A DNA stretch of 64,000 nucleotides from Ciona savignyi (taxonomy: Eukaryota > Chordata > Ascidiacea > Phlebobranchia > Cionidae), in assembly GCA_000149265.1 (NCBI GenBank), contig CH003282.1:115358-179357 (forward strand), read 5' to 3'. A program made the position numbers and the translations under genes. Under the pieces are notes generated by a model, which made no database searches, had not been told where the DNA came from, and worked only from the letters and a program-made list of their open reading frames with translations. Shown one piece after another: positions 24,201-36,908 of this stretch (position 1 is the first letter of the stretch; each line of letters begins with the position of its first letter).

Positions 24201-27200
24201 CAATTAGACCAAAACAGCACATTCCAAAAAATTGGAAAATTGCATTGTTAAAAATCCTTACCTTGAAACAATCTGTCCATTCAATTCCCATTAGAAACGT
24301 TATCGGCATGAAGACATATGAGCATATCAACTGAAAAATTAGTTTTAATCGTATTAAATTTAAAATTAACGAATGGTCCACACATAGTAGAGATAAAATA
24401 TAGAGATAATAAAAACTGATGGGAGTGAGCTCAACAATAGTCAGACAATAGTGTGACAATTTAACTTTGTTATAGCGTCGTGTTTTTTCTTCTTAGGAGT
24501 TATCAAACAGTCAATAGTCAGTTTTCCTTGTGCACAATGACAGGTAACCAGAGTTATAATATTTTATTTATATAATAGAGACATTAGTTTAGTCATTGTT
24601 TAACCAGTAACTTTACTGGGTTCAGTAATGACCAATCAGTGACTCGTTCAAGAACACAACCAACCAGGGAATGGTTTTAATCAACACTCTTCATGTTATG
24701 TTATCTTTATGTTATTTAATCCAACACTCTTTACCTTATGCCTACTTTTTTAAACTATGCCCACCTCAAAACTTAGCTGCGGGCAATCAAGCAATCCACC
24801 GAACCAACCTAAAAACCCATTTACAGCAGCGAGAAGTGAGATAAAAGCGATTAAATTTGCCCCGACGCCAAAAACAATTGGAAGGGCTTGTGAAGCACCG
24901 ACAGAAGCTGCTTCTATTATATTCCGATAACCACTGGGAAATGAAGAGGTTTAATAAACATTTAAAAAAATACGACTTTCCTACATGTTGTTGAGGTTAT
25001 GTGTTCGTTTGTCAAAAAAGGTTGTGGGAACAAAACCGATCACCATCTAGTCAGCTATACAAGGGTTGCTGAAACACGGTGTTTTAATGGGTTAAAAATA
25101 GTAGCAATGTCTCATAATTATCACATTGCAATAGGTCTGATAATCCTAAGTGGCTTACGGTAGTTTGATAATTGTCAGTGTTGTTTGGTGCTATAAAACC
25201 CAAATGTTTTTTTCATTTTCATCGATAATTTAGGATATTTATGCCTTGATCAAGATCAAGAAAACAATAAACAATACAAGCAAATGGTTTCAATGCAACA
25301 ACCTTTTTGGCCTTTTAACGCTCTAACTGGCCGATCTATGTGGCAAAACTAATGAGTATGTTTACTTACACCAGAGGTTCTTAAACTTCGGGGCGCGCCC
25401 CCCTTGGGGGGCGTGGAAGCTTCTCAAGGGGGGCGCGAGCATGACAGTGACATATTGCAGGGTTCGAATTAACGATTTTGAAACGATTCGCTAAATGCGT
25501 GGGATACGAGAAAATCGTTTTCGCGCTTTAGCTATGTTAAATTGCCTTAGAATGCGGATTAGAACCTCTCAAACTAATCTTTAAAGCCAGAAAGATTATT
25601 CATTAAGCAAACAGTACCGTTATTAAGTAGTAATGATAAACTACAATAAACGCGTCGTGAGTTAATGCGTGTAGGATAGGACGAATATCGACGAAACGAA
25701 GCCTTTGAAACGAGTAATCTTACTTGTTAAAACACCATATAACCTTATTATAAAGAGGTGTGTCGCATCTCCGCCAATCATAAATAAAGGAATCGTGGTA
25801 TATTAACGCATAATGGCTATTGTTGCGTTGTGATAGAAATGCTTATTATGTGTCAATAATGTAAAGTAAAAGCAAGGTAAATAAATGTAATAGTAATTCC
25901 ATGGTTCAATGTTATGTTGAAGGCAAAATATGTTATATTGTGTTGATGATTTATTATTAAAAGTGCGCGAAATCAGTAACGGTAATTTATATTTTCGCGA
26001 TTTTGTTAAATTTTGTAATTCGCGAACTTAAAAAAACGGTTCGCGAACCCTTGCATCCTTTACACTAAGCAGGGTAATGGCAAATAAATTTCGTAAATTT
26101 GATTTTTGAGTAGGGGAGTCGTGAGCATGAATCACAAATCTCAAGGGGGCGCGACTGAAAAAGTTTAAGAACCACTGACTTACACATTTAAAAAATAAAG
26201 CAACATCATAATTTTTAAACCACTTACTCATCCTCAAGAATAAGTCCTTCATATGACAGAAACTTAGACTTTCTCGTTTCCGGATAAACCAGTTTGGAGA
26301 CAGCCAATGCACAGGGTGCTGCCATAAAGCAAGCCATGATCACATACACTGCTTTGATCTGGAACATTTAAAAAAAATTGGATAAAAACGGATTTGGAAG
26401 TTTAAGGTTACGTTAGTTTTAAAATCGAAAATTCTCCCTCACTCACCCCAAACCCAAGATAAGCCCCCAGCACGCTCCCGGCGATTGTTCCAAAACCAGC
26501 GGTCATAACAGCGTGAAGTTCAGAGGTGGTGAGGTCATCGATGTAAGGTCGGATTAGCAGGGGGGACTCTGTCATGCTGACAAAGATATTTCCTGCAAGA
26601 ACAGAACAGCATTGATGAAAGAGATAATGCATAGATATATTCAGTGTAAATGTTACAGGAAATTTAAAGACATATTTTATAGCTCATTTTCCATATCATT
26701 CTTTGAATAACAATTGAGTTTGTCTTGAGATATTTATTTGATTCAATATCCACCGTAGTCACTGAAACTGCACATGTTTCTGGCCGATATGTATTTCTAT
26801 ATCCTGTGTTGTGTCAGATGTTCGATTTATGTCCTGTGTTATGTACAAGAATTCTCCACCAGCCAGAATAAAAATGACACACTCATGATAAAAACACATT
26901 TTAGTTATACATTATTTAAGGCAATTTAGGTGCAAGACACATAATCTTAATTACTAAAGCCTTTATCCTGGTTCCAGTGTGTCACTGTGTACCCACCACC
27001 ATTAATGTACTGCATATGCGTCAGCTGTGTCAACCAATTGGCCACACACCATGGCAAGACACACAAGCATTGTATGACCTTTGAGCTGTATGTCCACACA
27101 CCACATTGCATAATGTCAATCAACAATTTAAGGAAAAAATTGCATCATTTTAAATCTGGGTGTGATGCATATTTAGGAGCTAAAAACTCAATATTTATTA

Positions 27201-30200
27201 TCACATTAAAATTTTCTATTACCACCACAAACTATTATGTTTGTACCTGCTGCAACCATAGATTCTGTGGCTGAAGTGTTGAGCGTGATTTGCATAATGA
27301 AGGCGATCTTTAGAATAAGCCACTGCATTGCTCCAATATAATACATGATGGATATAAATGCTCCAAAGTAAATCACAATCGGCAAAACCTTAGATCAAAA
27401 ATTTCTGTTTTAGGGTGTATGGTAGCCATATTTTATCTCCATGAATGAGAAAATACAAGGCTGCATTATCACACAGGCACACATATGATTATCTTAGTAG
27501 TATATTGAATAAAATTAAAACGTTTTTTTTCTTTTTATTAGAACTCTTTAATTCAATAGATTCACACAATATACGCTTAGTGTTGTTTAAGATTCACAAC
27601 CAAGCAAGTGGCTAGTTTTGTTTCTACTGCTTTCTGGTATTAGTAGATGTTTAATTTGCCCACAATGGAATTCGTTAAATTGTTAACACAGTGATTTTTT
27701 GGTCAATCTATTTGAATCCATTAATTCAATGACCATTATGATCCATAAATAAGAAAAAACTGTGCAAACAGTGGCAACAGAGAAGATCAAACCCCATGTC
27801 TGATCATGTTTCCACCTGTTTGTCCTATACACAGGAGTGACTAAACCATGCAATTTGACAGTCCACCCCTCACCTTAAATGCAAAGTAATGCTCTTCAAA
27901 ACCATCACCAAACAAAAACGCTGCCCCCGCATCCACATAGTTGATGAAAGTTTGAAACAGGTTCCCCAACCAGTTGAAAGCATCAAATCCCGCTTGGGTT
28001 CGTAATATGAACATACCCAAGCAAATTTGGATCAACAAACCCCAGAAAACTGGTCTCCATATCACCTGTGATAAAAATTAACTTTTTTCTTTGTTAAAGT
28101 AAAAAAATTTTAAAGGCTAAAAGGAAGTAATCATGACAAAAGTGTGTTAACTTTTTTAAAATTCAATTTCAAATATTTTTATTTTTTCAGCCTATAACAA
28201 TACATAATTCGTAAGCGCTGAGATTACCCTGTGCCTAAACTTAAATGACATATTGATAGTGTGTTGAATATGATGTTAATATGAGACATTGCTAGAGTTA
28301 AATGCTAGAGAGTTTACTGCTCAAATACAATTGACCAGCTGTTTTGAATCCAACAATCTTTCAGCTGACAATACAATTGCACTATCATATGGTTCAACTT
28401 GCCAAAAACAAAAAAAACTATTATAAAGGTGATATGAATGTTTATATTGCGGGAAATCGTTAAATTACCTCAGGTCCATTATCGGGTTACTTTTGCAGTG
28501 TATTGTATATTATTAAAACAATTTTACATATTAAGATCAACCCATTAAATTAGGTCCATAACACAACCTGTAAGTGACTTGCTAACGGACACAACCGACT
28601 AGCCAAAGGGTGGTTTAATTCAACTACTTTTAACTGACTTTAACCGACTAAGATAAGAGCTGGACAAACTTACCCTTCTTGGATATTTTGACGTTAGAAA
28701 AAGAAAGAACAAGAAGATCAGGTATCCAGCCCCAGAAATCAACTGTTCGGGACGTTTAGATGTGTCCAAAGCAATCCAGGTTGCTAATCCTGCCACCACT
28801 AGTAAGACAAACACCCTAAAAAATAGAGATTTTAAGCAGAAGAAAATATAGCTTGATTACTACGCAACTTTTATAGTGATAAAGGTATTTAATTACCATA
28901 TATAAAGAGCAAAAGCTATACAAAGATTCTTGCCTTTTACCTTTATACATAAAAAAAATGTATTTAATATGTTGTACCAACTAAATGTCCATTCAAAGTT
29001 TACGATAGTATCTGATTTTGTTCCAAACTGTTTATTATTTCCCAGATATTATCTGATTGCTTGCATTAGCATGAAGGATATCCAAAGTTCATTTACCTTA
29101 ATTTATAAATTGTTTACCAATTACAAATTGTATTTGCAGTGTACATAACATTAAAGCCACAAATCTGATTCTTGTGTTTCACATATTCTACAGGTGTACT
29201 TACATAAAATACGAATTATAATGACATAAAAATTGAATACACAAATTGACATACATATGTGGGGCAACGGCAGTGGTTCTAACACAGAAAAAAATCAGAT
29301 TATGTTTTGCCCACAATTAGGTTGCCAGTGCTATTTAAGTGTGTTGACTATAAAGTTACATGCTGTAGTTTTTTGTTCAATCTGGTTATCCAATGAATTA
29401 AACAAAGTCCATTAAGTATGTTGTTTAATGACACACACTAGCTTGCGACTCATTTCTTTTACCTTTTATCTGACAGTCGGGATACTGTAACCTCAAGTCT
29501 AGAAGCCCTTTTTTAAGTAATGACGTTGCAACTCACCATTGAATCCAGAACATGTTTCGGCTGATGCTTTTGTACACAGGCATGAAGCAGACGGCTAGTT
29601 CATCCCCAAACCGATCCCTCACAAACGCGTAAATGTTGTACCCGACAACCACCAAATAAATCACCATCAACGTAATTGCTCGATTGAAATTCCAAACCAA
29701 AGCAACGACCATATAAGCGGTAACTCCTAGACAAATAAAGTCATTTAAGGTCTTTTGGGATGTCAATAGATCAGTTTAGTGTGGTATTTTAGGGTATTTT
29801 AAAATTTTGTAAAGGTACAGGTACACCTTTTAAATTCACCAGTCATGATTAGTGTTTGACCAGTGAATGATGTTATGAACACAAAACTGAATCACACACT
29901 TCAGTTTTTACAGTTATTATTACACATTGCTAATCATGGAAATATTACATAAATTAAGTTAACCTTTGCACTACATACAAAATACGTCATCAGGTACACA
30001 CCAGGCACATGTGACTCGCCGGTGAATGGTGGTCATGCTTACCTAGGAACAGAATTATGCCAAAAATAATCGGAATGTACTTTTGGTACTTCAGGAAAAA
30101 TTCTTTCAAAACCGAGACAGGATATATAATAAAGCTGGAAAACAAAGATTGATTAACAGAGGAATAAACATATTAGAAATAAATGTCAAAATAGAAACAA

Positions 30201-31673
30201 ATTTAATTGATAAAAAAATCCAGTAAAAAATAATTGCCAGACAATTTATTCACAACTTCCTTACTTTTTCTTTATTTGTTGTTATTATTAATAACCGTTT
30301 TTCTTCAATACTCTTTCTAACTTTTTAACATAATACTACAAAAATAACTGCCTCATTATGATTTTAATACTTATGTTTAAACGTAATTTTTTGGTATTAT
30401 CACATGAACAGGAATTTGGTATATTCACATTACATTTATCCTTGTGGATCGTTTTATTTGAGAAATTACTTGTCTAATCAATAGGGAGCTATTACAGTGT
30501 GTGGTTGCATTTGAGTACATTGGATATGATCCGGCTGATTTTTAAAAAATTCAACGAATTTTGCTGGGATGTGTCAAAACAAACATCAAAAGATTGTAAG
30601 ATTCAGGTTTGAAACCTGCTTTGATGGTGCAACACTGGTAAGCTATCAATAAAAAAAATTAAAAAAAACAACAACAATATTTAAAGCGAAATAATAGATC
30701 AGAGCATACTATAAAGGTCGGTTACTTTATTACTGGATTGACTTCAGATTCATCGAAATACAATTCATCATCATCATCAAGTATTTGAGCCTTTAGCTCT
30801 TGTATGGTCACATCGTTATCACGGGATTTCTCTTTTTGTATTCCAAGTTCATCTGTACTCTAAAATACACATTTTGCCAATCGATTTTACATAAATCATA
30901 TTAAGCCCAACACACATCAGGTAATGGATTATTTGTTGCATTTTGATCTTGAGCATTAGTCTATTGGTTAAGATCGGTGGATACAACCAGGCAGAATATT
31001 GGTTCAATTAATGGGCGTTGCCCCGACCCAGTCGATTAAACACAGGATAAAGCGCATTAAACCACAGAGTTTAAGCCCTGTCTACCGAGTGCTTTTCTCT
31101 AGGATAGAACAGACCAGCCAGAGTCTGGTTCGACCTCACAACCTTTCTGCTGTCTGCAGTCAGCCGATTGATCTTACAAACCGGGAGTTTTTATTATTTT
31201 TAAAACACACTGATACCTGACTGTAACAAAAGTCCTGTACCAAATAGGATAGGATGGGATATTCATGTTTATCCCCGTGAATGGGAAAACCTAGGGGGTT
31301 ATCACACAGGCAATCGTCAGATCACCTTGCGCCCATCGTCGGGTTACCGGAGCTATTGCAGTGTGTTGTACATGATAGACACGTTCCTTCAATTTGTAGA
31401 ACCCATTAATCCGCTGGGTTCAGGCAATGTCCGTAAAGTGCCTTGCTCAAGGACACAACCGACTAGCTAGCGACCAGTTTCGCACCTGCAACCTTTCGAT
31501 TGAAAGGCGACGCACTTAACCGCTAGACCACCGGGCCGGACAAATGCCTCACACACCCATAAAAAATGTCTCTATTTGTTTACCTTAAAAGCTTCATTAT
31601 CCACTCCGTTTAAGGATTTTTCTGAAATTGGCGACTTCAAACTAAACGATGTTACTTCAGATTTTTCTCCCAT
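21277..31673 (-). CDS. SLC28-type concentrative nucleoside transporter, copy 2
   Basis: A Na+/nucleoside symporter, tandem paralogue of copy 1. Exons, 5' to 3' on the minus strand: 31673-31584, 30859-30726, 30134-30043, 29726-29537, 28815-28674, 28065-27874, 27388-27247, 26592-26447, 26358-26228, 24933-24765, 24330-24262, 23625-23406, 22879-22781, 22248-22134, 21367-21277. Total 673 residues. From exon 3 onward every exon has exactly the same length and phase as in copy 1; only the acidic exon 2 differs (134 against 146 bases). Core motifs match copy 1 ([44 protein letters not shown]). The HP1 motif is SMTE (333-336) instead of GQTE, which predicts different base selectivity. Position ACFM replaces ACVM in the next membrane segment. 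The C-terminal tail keeps the paired cysteines (ACTNCCDY). One start codon is supported. Confidence 0.93.
22545..22680 (-). mobile_element. Family 1 SINE fragment in SLC28 copy 2
   Basis: It holds the GGGTTCACTCGATGTC, AAGTGCCTTG and degenerate tRNA-head segments in minus orientation. Related plus-strand (23040-23220) and minus-strand (23735-23940) fragments lie in neighbouring introns. Confidence 0.5.
25372..26177. mobile_element. Non-autonomous hAT-type element (806 bp) with intact 8-bp target duplication
   Basis: Terminal inverted repeats CAGAGGTTCTTAAACTT (left) and CAGTGGTTCTTAAACTT (right, reversed) differ at one of 17 positions and match the CAGTGGTTCT-type ends of Charlie-like hAT transposons. 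The element is flanked on both sides by ACTTACAC (25364-25371 and 26178-26185), a perfect 8-bp duplication as hAT transposases produce. The interior is non-coding, with G/C-rich GGGGGGCGCG segments just inside both ends. It sits in the intron between SLC28 copy 2 exons 26358-26228 and 24933-24765. Confidence 0.93.
31246..31543 (-). mobile_element. Family 1 tRNA-derived SINE, near full length
   Basis: Read on the minus strand: a tRNA-like head (GGCCCGGTGGTCTAGCGGTT ... GGTTGCAGGTGCGAAACTGG), a conserved body (GTTGTGTCCTTGAGCAAGG), and a 3' tail of CCTATCC repeats. It lies in intron 1 of SLC28 copy 2. The tail suggests mobilisation by a CR1/L2-like LINE; that is inference. Confidence 0.75.
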
Positions 31674-32847
31674 TGTGCAAATACTTTATAAATCTACACT
31701 AGGAAAAGTAAAACAGTTATTTATACAATTTTTGGTAGTTATTTTGCTTACATCTTTATATTTTCTTTAATAGTTTTTATTTTATTTTTCCACAACATGC
31801 TATAACAATTGTTTTTTATTTACCGTTATTTTTGAAAACAGCAAAAAATAATAAACCGAACTATGACTGCACATATGTAAAGGTGTAAAAATGTTTTATT
31901 AATAATATTGCATTATATATAATTGTGATTATCCCCTAGTTGGGAATATACATATATCATTAAAACTCGTAAAATTTAATCATTCACAAAGCCAGTTTAC
32001 CAGAATTAATATAGATATTGTATCAGAGAGTGGCTTTACAAGGACATCATATAGTGCGTTTTGAACACCTAATTTTAGGATGGTAATCAAGTGCACCAAC
32101 TGATGAGCTATCCGTGGCAAGTATTTAATATTTGATTACTTTTTGATTTATTTTAACCAGTGGCCTCTCATTTTAGGGTTTAATCCCTGCAGAGTCATGC
32201 TGACTGTTCACTTTATAAAGATTTAAGTTTTGAACAGTGTATTAAACACCCCTTAATTGTGCATTAAACACCCCTATATTTCAGTTATCCCCTGAAAGAC
32301 GCAGGAGTAAACAGGAAGATCAACTAGTAAAAAATAAACAAGAAAGCTTAAAGCAAAGACCACTCCGCAGTGAATATGCGCGAGGGATTTTGTCGGTTCC
32401 CTACCATTTACTCTTACAATTACGGATTGGTTAAAGTTGTGTTAATAATTGGTTTATTAAAATATATGGTACGAAAACACCGACTAGCATGAAATGTGTT
32501 AACTCACGACACACAGCAAAGTAATTAGGTCTTGTGTGACTGGACTGATCCGCTAAAACAAAATACAGCAATTTATACTGAAATTGATAACACGTGCGAA
32601 TGAAATAAAACTGCGCGTCTTCGTTTGATGACTGTGGTGACGGTTGTTCTGATTCATTGTGAAATCGGTGTAACTAACGTGGTGATTAAGCGAAATTATA
32701 ACAAGATAAATAGCCACAAGTTTACATAATGTAAATTGAATCGGACCGCCAGTTACACAATATAATTTTAAAGCAAATGCTCAAATATTAAAACTAGTTA
32801 AAAATGTTGTGGATTGCTAAATAAACATGGCAAGCGGTAATAATTTA

Positions 32848-32947
32848 NNNNNNNNNNNNNNNNNNNNNNNNNNNNNNNNNNNNNNNNNNNNNNNNNNNNN
32901 NNNNNNNNNNNNNNNNNNNNNNNNNNNNNNNNNNNNNNNNNNNNNNN
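32848..32947. other. Assembly gap (100 N)
   Basis: Exactly 100 N, a placeholder of unknown size. Confidence 0.98.
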
Positions 32948-33482
32948 GATCTTTTCTAACTAATACTATACAGAAATCTTAACCAAAATTTTTATTAAAA
33001 TTAAAAAATTGCATTGCAATAAAAAAAATAAGACCAAAATTGTAACGCCCACACTTTTAAGGTCAGCATAGTTTCTGTCCCTGAAATCAGTTTGATCGCA
33101 TGCAATTGCCAAATTTAAACAAATCAAACGTTAATCTTTAACTAGGCCATAAACACAAGGGAAATGTTTGCAATTCATTGTTTGGACACAATATTTGTTT
33201 AAGCGCCAATTTGCCTTAAAAATACGTTTACTTAGTACTGAATTACCGCACAACAAATATGAAAAAATTAAGCAACTTCATTAATTAAAATCGTTATTAC
33301 TTATTTAAGTTATTGAAAAATAAGCGCAACTATCAACCAATTAATAATAATAAAAATATTGCTCTTGTTTAAGCAAAAAATAAACAAAAGTCAACCAAAT
33401 AAATGTCATATTTACAAATTATCACAACCCGTTAATTACGTTTGAGAGGGTTTAATGTTATACGCAAAATAGCAAATTTTAT

Positions 33483-33705
33483 GAATAGGATATTCATGTT
33501 TGATCCCCGTGAATGGGAAAACCAAGGGGGTTATCACACGGGCAATTGTCAGATTACCTCGCGCCCGCCGTTGGGTTAGCGGAGCTATTGCGGTGTGCTG
33601 TGTATGATTCAGATGTTCCTTTGATTTGGTATAACCCATCGTTGTACTAGGTTCAAGCAATGTCCTTTAAGTGCCTTGCCTAAGGACACAACCAAGAAGC
33701 CTCTT
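33483..33705 (-). mobile_element. Family 1 SINE lacking its tRNA head
   Basis: The tail (GGATATTCATGTTTGATCCC), body and AGTGCCTTGCC segment match the full copies; the tRNA-like part is absent. The open frame read through it is spurious. Confidence 0.65.
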
Positions 33706-34255
33706 AAGGAAATACCTTCTTTTCAACAAAAATTTGGTTCCCGTTCTGCACACCTTCTTGGTTATTAGTCAAAAGAGATAAAAAATCAGGTAGAAGAGAT
33801 AAAAGAGATAGAAAGGCAATAAAAAGATACATTTGTGATCGAAAAAATAAAGTCATAAAACACCTCATAATGTCTTGAATAAGTTGGATTAGTTTATGGT
33901 TAAAATTGTTTTTTGCATATTTAAAATGTAGACAACAAAGTTGAATTTAATAGAAATCATAAAATAATCCTGTCTAAATCCACTTTGTGTATTAATAAAG
34001 TGGATGTATAACCTAAATTAGAAAAAATAATCCTGACAGTAAAGCAATAAAATAGCTATGATGATTACAAATTATAAAACACACCTAAATTTGGGTTATC
34101 AAATCCCCTACCAACAAAGCAGTATCCAGTAGCAGCGTCAATATTTGGTCAATTTTCACAACTGAAGTTTGAATGGTCCCTTCGTTTGCTTTCATTTATT
34201 CTGGTTCAGTGAAGCACATGAATAATAAAATCCAATAATGAAAGATTTCTGAACT

Positions 34256-35345
34256 TTAACTCTTTCACTCCCGGCCAAATGCATTAATTTAAACATGCTG
34301 TCCCGCAGTGTTTTTTACAATTTTTGGTCATTTTCAAATTAGCACAGTTTTTCTCAAATTTATGCTATGATTTAATATTTAGTATGGTTGGGAAAGATAA
34401 TTTATCCCTCTTTTAAACAAACCGCACACCCAGAATCTACCTCCAATAAAGAATATATTATGTAAACTTTAGTGAACACCACTTTTTATGTAAAGAAAAT
34501 TCTGCTCGACTTTGAAAATTTTGAGGTGCACTGACAAACGAAATACTCACTAATTATTGGTATGCCCAAATGATATGAAAATTGGAATGTAGATTGTCTA
34601 ATAGTTTTTGTACTCAGGAAAATTTGAACTGTATTTGTATCTTCAGTAGTTTTTTTACTATTCCTAATTGAAATTTTCCTTTATTCTAACTATATTATGA
34701 AAAATTGAACCAAAACGCATTGAAGTTTTTAGTTTTGTAGAACTAAAATAGTAAAAAGTATAAATAAGAACAGTGAAGGAAGTGTAAAAAGGGCATACAA
34801 AAGCAAACAAACACAAATACTATATCCAATATTCTTCAAAGCAGGGCACACCGAACTAGCTAGTCTCGCCGCCTTTTTCTTTATCGTGCGCTCAGCAGGC
34901 CCAGCTGGATTCATGCTTTGGTGAACACGAAGCATAAACGCCTGCTGCGAAAACGTCACCAACGCTCTTCTTTTTTTCTCAACGGCATGAAATTCACAAA
35001 GAATGTAAAGAAAGACTTGCTTGACAAAAAGAGCTTCTCCGCAAGTTAACGCGACTCCTATTGGCTGAGTTAGTCACTTGTAAATTCGTGTAAAATCGAT
35101 AGAAATAAGAGGCGAAGCCTTGAAAGAGAAAGGCTATCACTCCTCGCATTTTTAATATTTCTCCACGAAAATTACAGAGAATAAAATATAGGGTTTCCTT
35201 GATCGAATGAGCCATAGCTGAGGTCTCTACCATTACGCATTGCGGAGAAATCGTTTTTTAGATTTGCACCCATTTATGTACAGGCGGGATACCATGTTTT
35301 CACACCAACTCGCGATATATGGCGAGTTGGGACGGAAAGAGTTAA
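34256..35345. mobile_element. PiggyBac-like non-autonomous element with TTAA ends
   Basis: Both borders are TTAA (34256-34259 and 35342-35345), the piggyBac target. Just inside are inverted ends CTCTTTCACTCCC and, reversed, CTCTTTCCGTCCC. The 1.09-kb interior has no transposase. It carries one minus-strand open stretch (about 34815-34985) rich in Lys/Arg/Ala that I cannot identify and that may be captured sequence. The short inverted motif AACTCGC ... GCGAGTT lies just inside the right end. Confidence 0.72.
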
Positions 35346-36170
35346 AAGAAAGAAATGAATTTATTTTATTGATTCAGAGATCTGTTTGATGTATACAATA
35401 GGGTGTGAATAAGACAAAAATAGTTATTCGTTAAAAGAGCTTTTTATTTTTATGTCAAACCATTAGCTGAAGTTCATGGGATTGAAATTAGATTCTTAGC
35501 TGGTAGTGTCTGGTGGAAGACACTGAGCAGACGATTGTTGAACCCAATAAATTAACAGGTTTAACAAAAACTGTAAGTTCATATTTAAAACACTGGGGCA
35601 CAAGGTATGCATGTGAGAATGTAATAATGCCCTATCCTCCACAGGGATATATTTGATCCCCCATTGTAATATAACCACACTTATTTAAGTCTTACAGAAA
35701 ACAACAAGCATATTAAAATAATATTTCCCTTTAAGCGAAGGAATTGCTAAATTAGGACCCAAACATTTAGTAGCCTACTATACATAACAGAAACAAAATT
35801 AACTCTACAGAACAGAATTGTTGAAAAATCTTTGGGGAAATAAACTAATAATTACTGCCGGCCGCATCCAAATTAGGTAATCTATTATCACACTTAATAC
35901 AAATTCAGAATATATAGTTAACCTATTTTTGTGTCCGGTTATTGGGATAACAACAATTGTTTATAATATAATAAATTGCCAGATGAGTAAATTCATTGTT
36001 TATTTGTTACAACTTCAGTTTTTGATCAAGCTATTTGAATACAAGGACACAGCTGCATAGAAAGTGGCCAGGGGGAAGGTCAATCAAGCACCTTATAACC
36101 TTCCTCCTTATTTTCTAACTTAAATAAATATAGACTAACTATAGACTGAGCGGTTTAGTTATCCACTCAC
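35346..36170. other. Unassigned region between the piggyBac-like element and SLC23 remnants
   Basis: AT-rich; no exon or clear repeat is recognised. The next 3' exon of an intact SLC23 gene would be expected here on the minus strand, and I did not find it. Confidence 0.4.
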
Positions 36171-36908
36171 CTTGGTGAGTTAAGGTCAACATACTGCAAG
36201 TTGCTGATACCAACCGCAGCTATCATCCCGAACATCACACAGAACAATCCTCCGATCACCGGATCAGGGATCGTGACGAAGATGCTCCCAAACTTGCTCA
36301 ACATCCCAAGAACAAAATAGAAGAATCCGAATTCGTCTACTTGGAGGACCTGTATGAGTATATGATAATTATTCAAATAAATTTTAGTCGCATTAATCAG
36401 TGAGTTGAACGGCTAAATAGCTAATAGACTGATTCATATACTGCTCTCTATATAAAAACAGTCTTGGTGACAAGCGCACCACGGGTTCGAAATGTTTGCC
36501 TTAAATATCAAAATAAGATAATTGTAATAATGTAGTTTAATATAATGAAAGGGTTAATCCTATCTGCTTAGTTTATTGCCTTAATGCAAAAGAAATCAAA
36601 CAAAGAACTTAAAGGGTCAAGATATATTGAATACACAACACACTACAAATATATTAGCACCAACTACCCCTACTGTTGGCACAAGTTATAACAACAGGGC
36701 TGTGGTTGTTTCACACATGTATTGCTGTCAATACTTTTTCTCACAATATTTTTTTCCAAAAATTTATTTTTAAGTTGCCACTTACCCCATATAACCTATG
36801 ACTCCCTACCCTTCTATCGCACTGATGTTTTCACTGAAGGAGGTTGTAGCCATACTTGTCCCAATGACACCTGCCAGCATACATACAAATCCTTTAGTCA
36901 GAATACCT
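36171..36908 (-). pseudogene. SLC23-type nucleobase/ascorbate transporter, two exons, one frameshifted
   Basis: Exon A (36908-36786) reads GILTKGFVCMLAGVIGTSMA and on, matching the GIFTEGI/AGLLGTGNGSTS stretch of SLC23 proteins. Its last part is only in phase after a one-base shift: a TAG interrupts the first frame, while the next frame gives RVGSHRLYG, equivalent to the family KVGSRRVVQYG, ending at a good GTAAGT donor. Exon B (36349-36171) reads [20 protein letters not shown] then [22 protein letters not shown], very close to SLC23A1/A2. The usual ESIGDYYA and C-terminal exons are not visible nearby. Either this is a decaying gene fragment, or an assembly error breaks a gene with long introns. 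A family 2 SINE (36408-36505) lies in the intron. Confidence 0.72.
36408..36505 (+). mobile_element. Family 2 SINE inside the SLC23 remnant intron
   Basis: GAACGGCTAAATAGCTAATAG, then AACAGTCTTGGTGAC and GGGTTCGAAATG, matching the other family 2 copies. Confidence 0.5.

Larger units (their letters stand above)
31674..34255. other. Intergenic region upstream of SLC28 copy 2
   Basis: The copy 2 promoter should lie in the first part. The rest is AT-rich, with a 100-N gap and one family 1 SINE (33483-33705). I see no exon on either strand. Confidence 0.5.
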
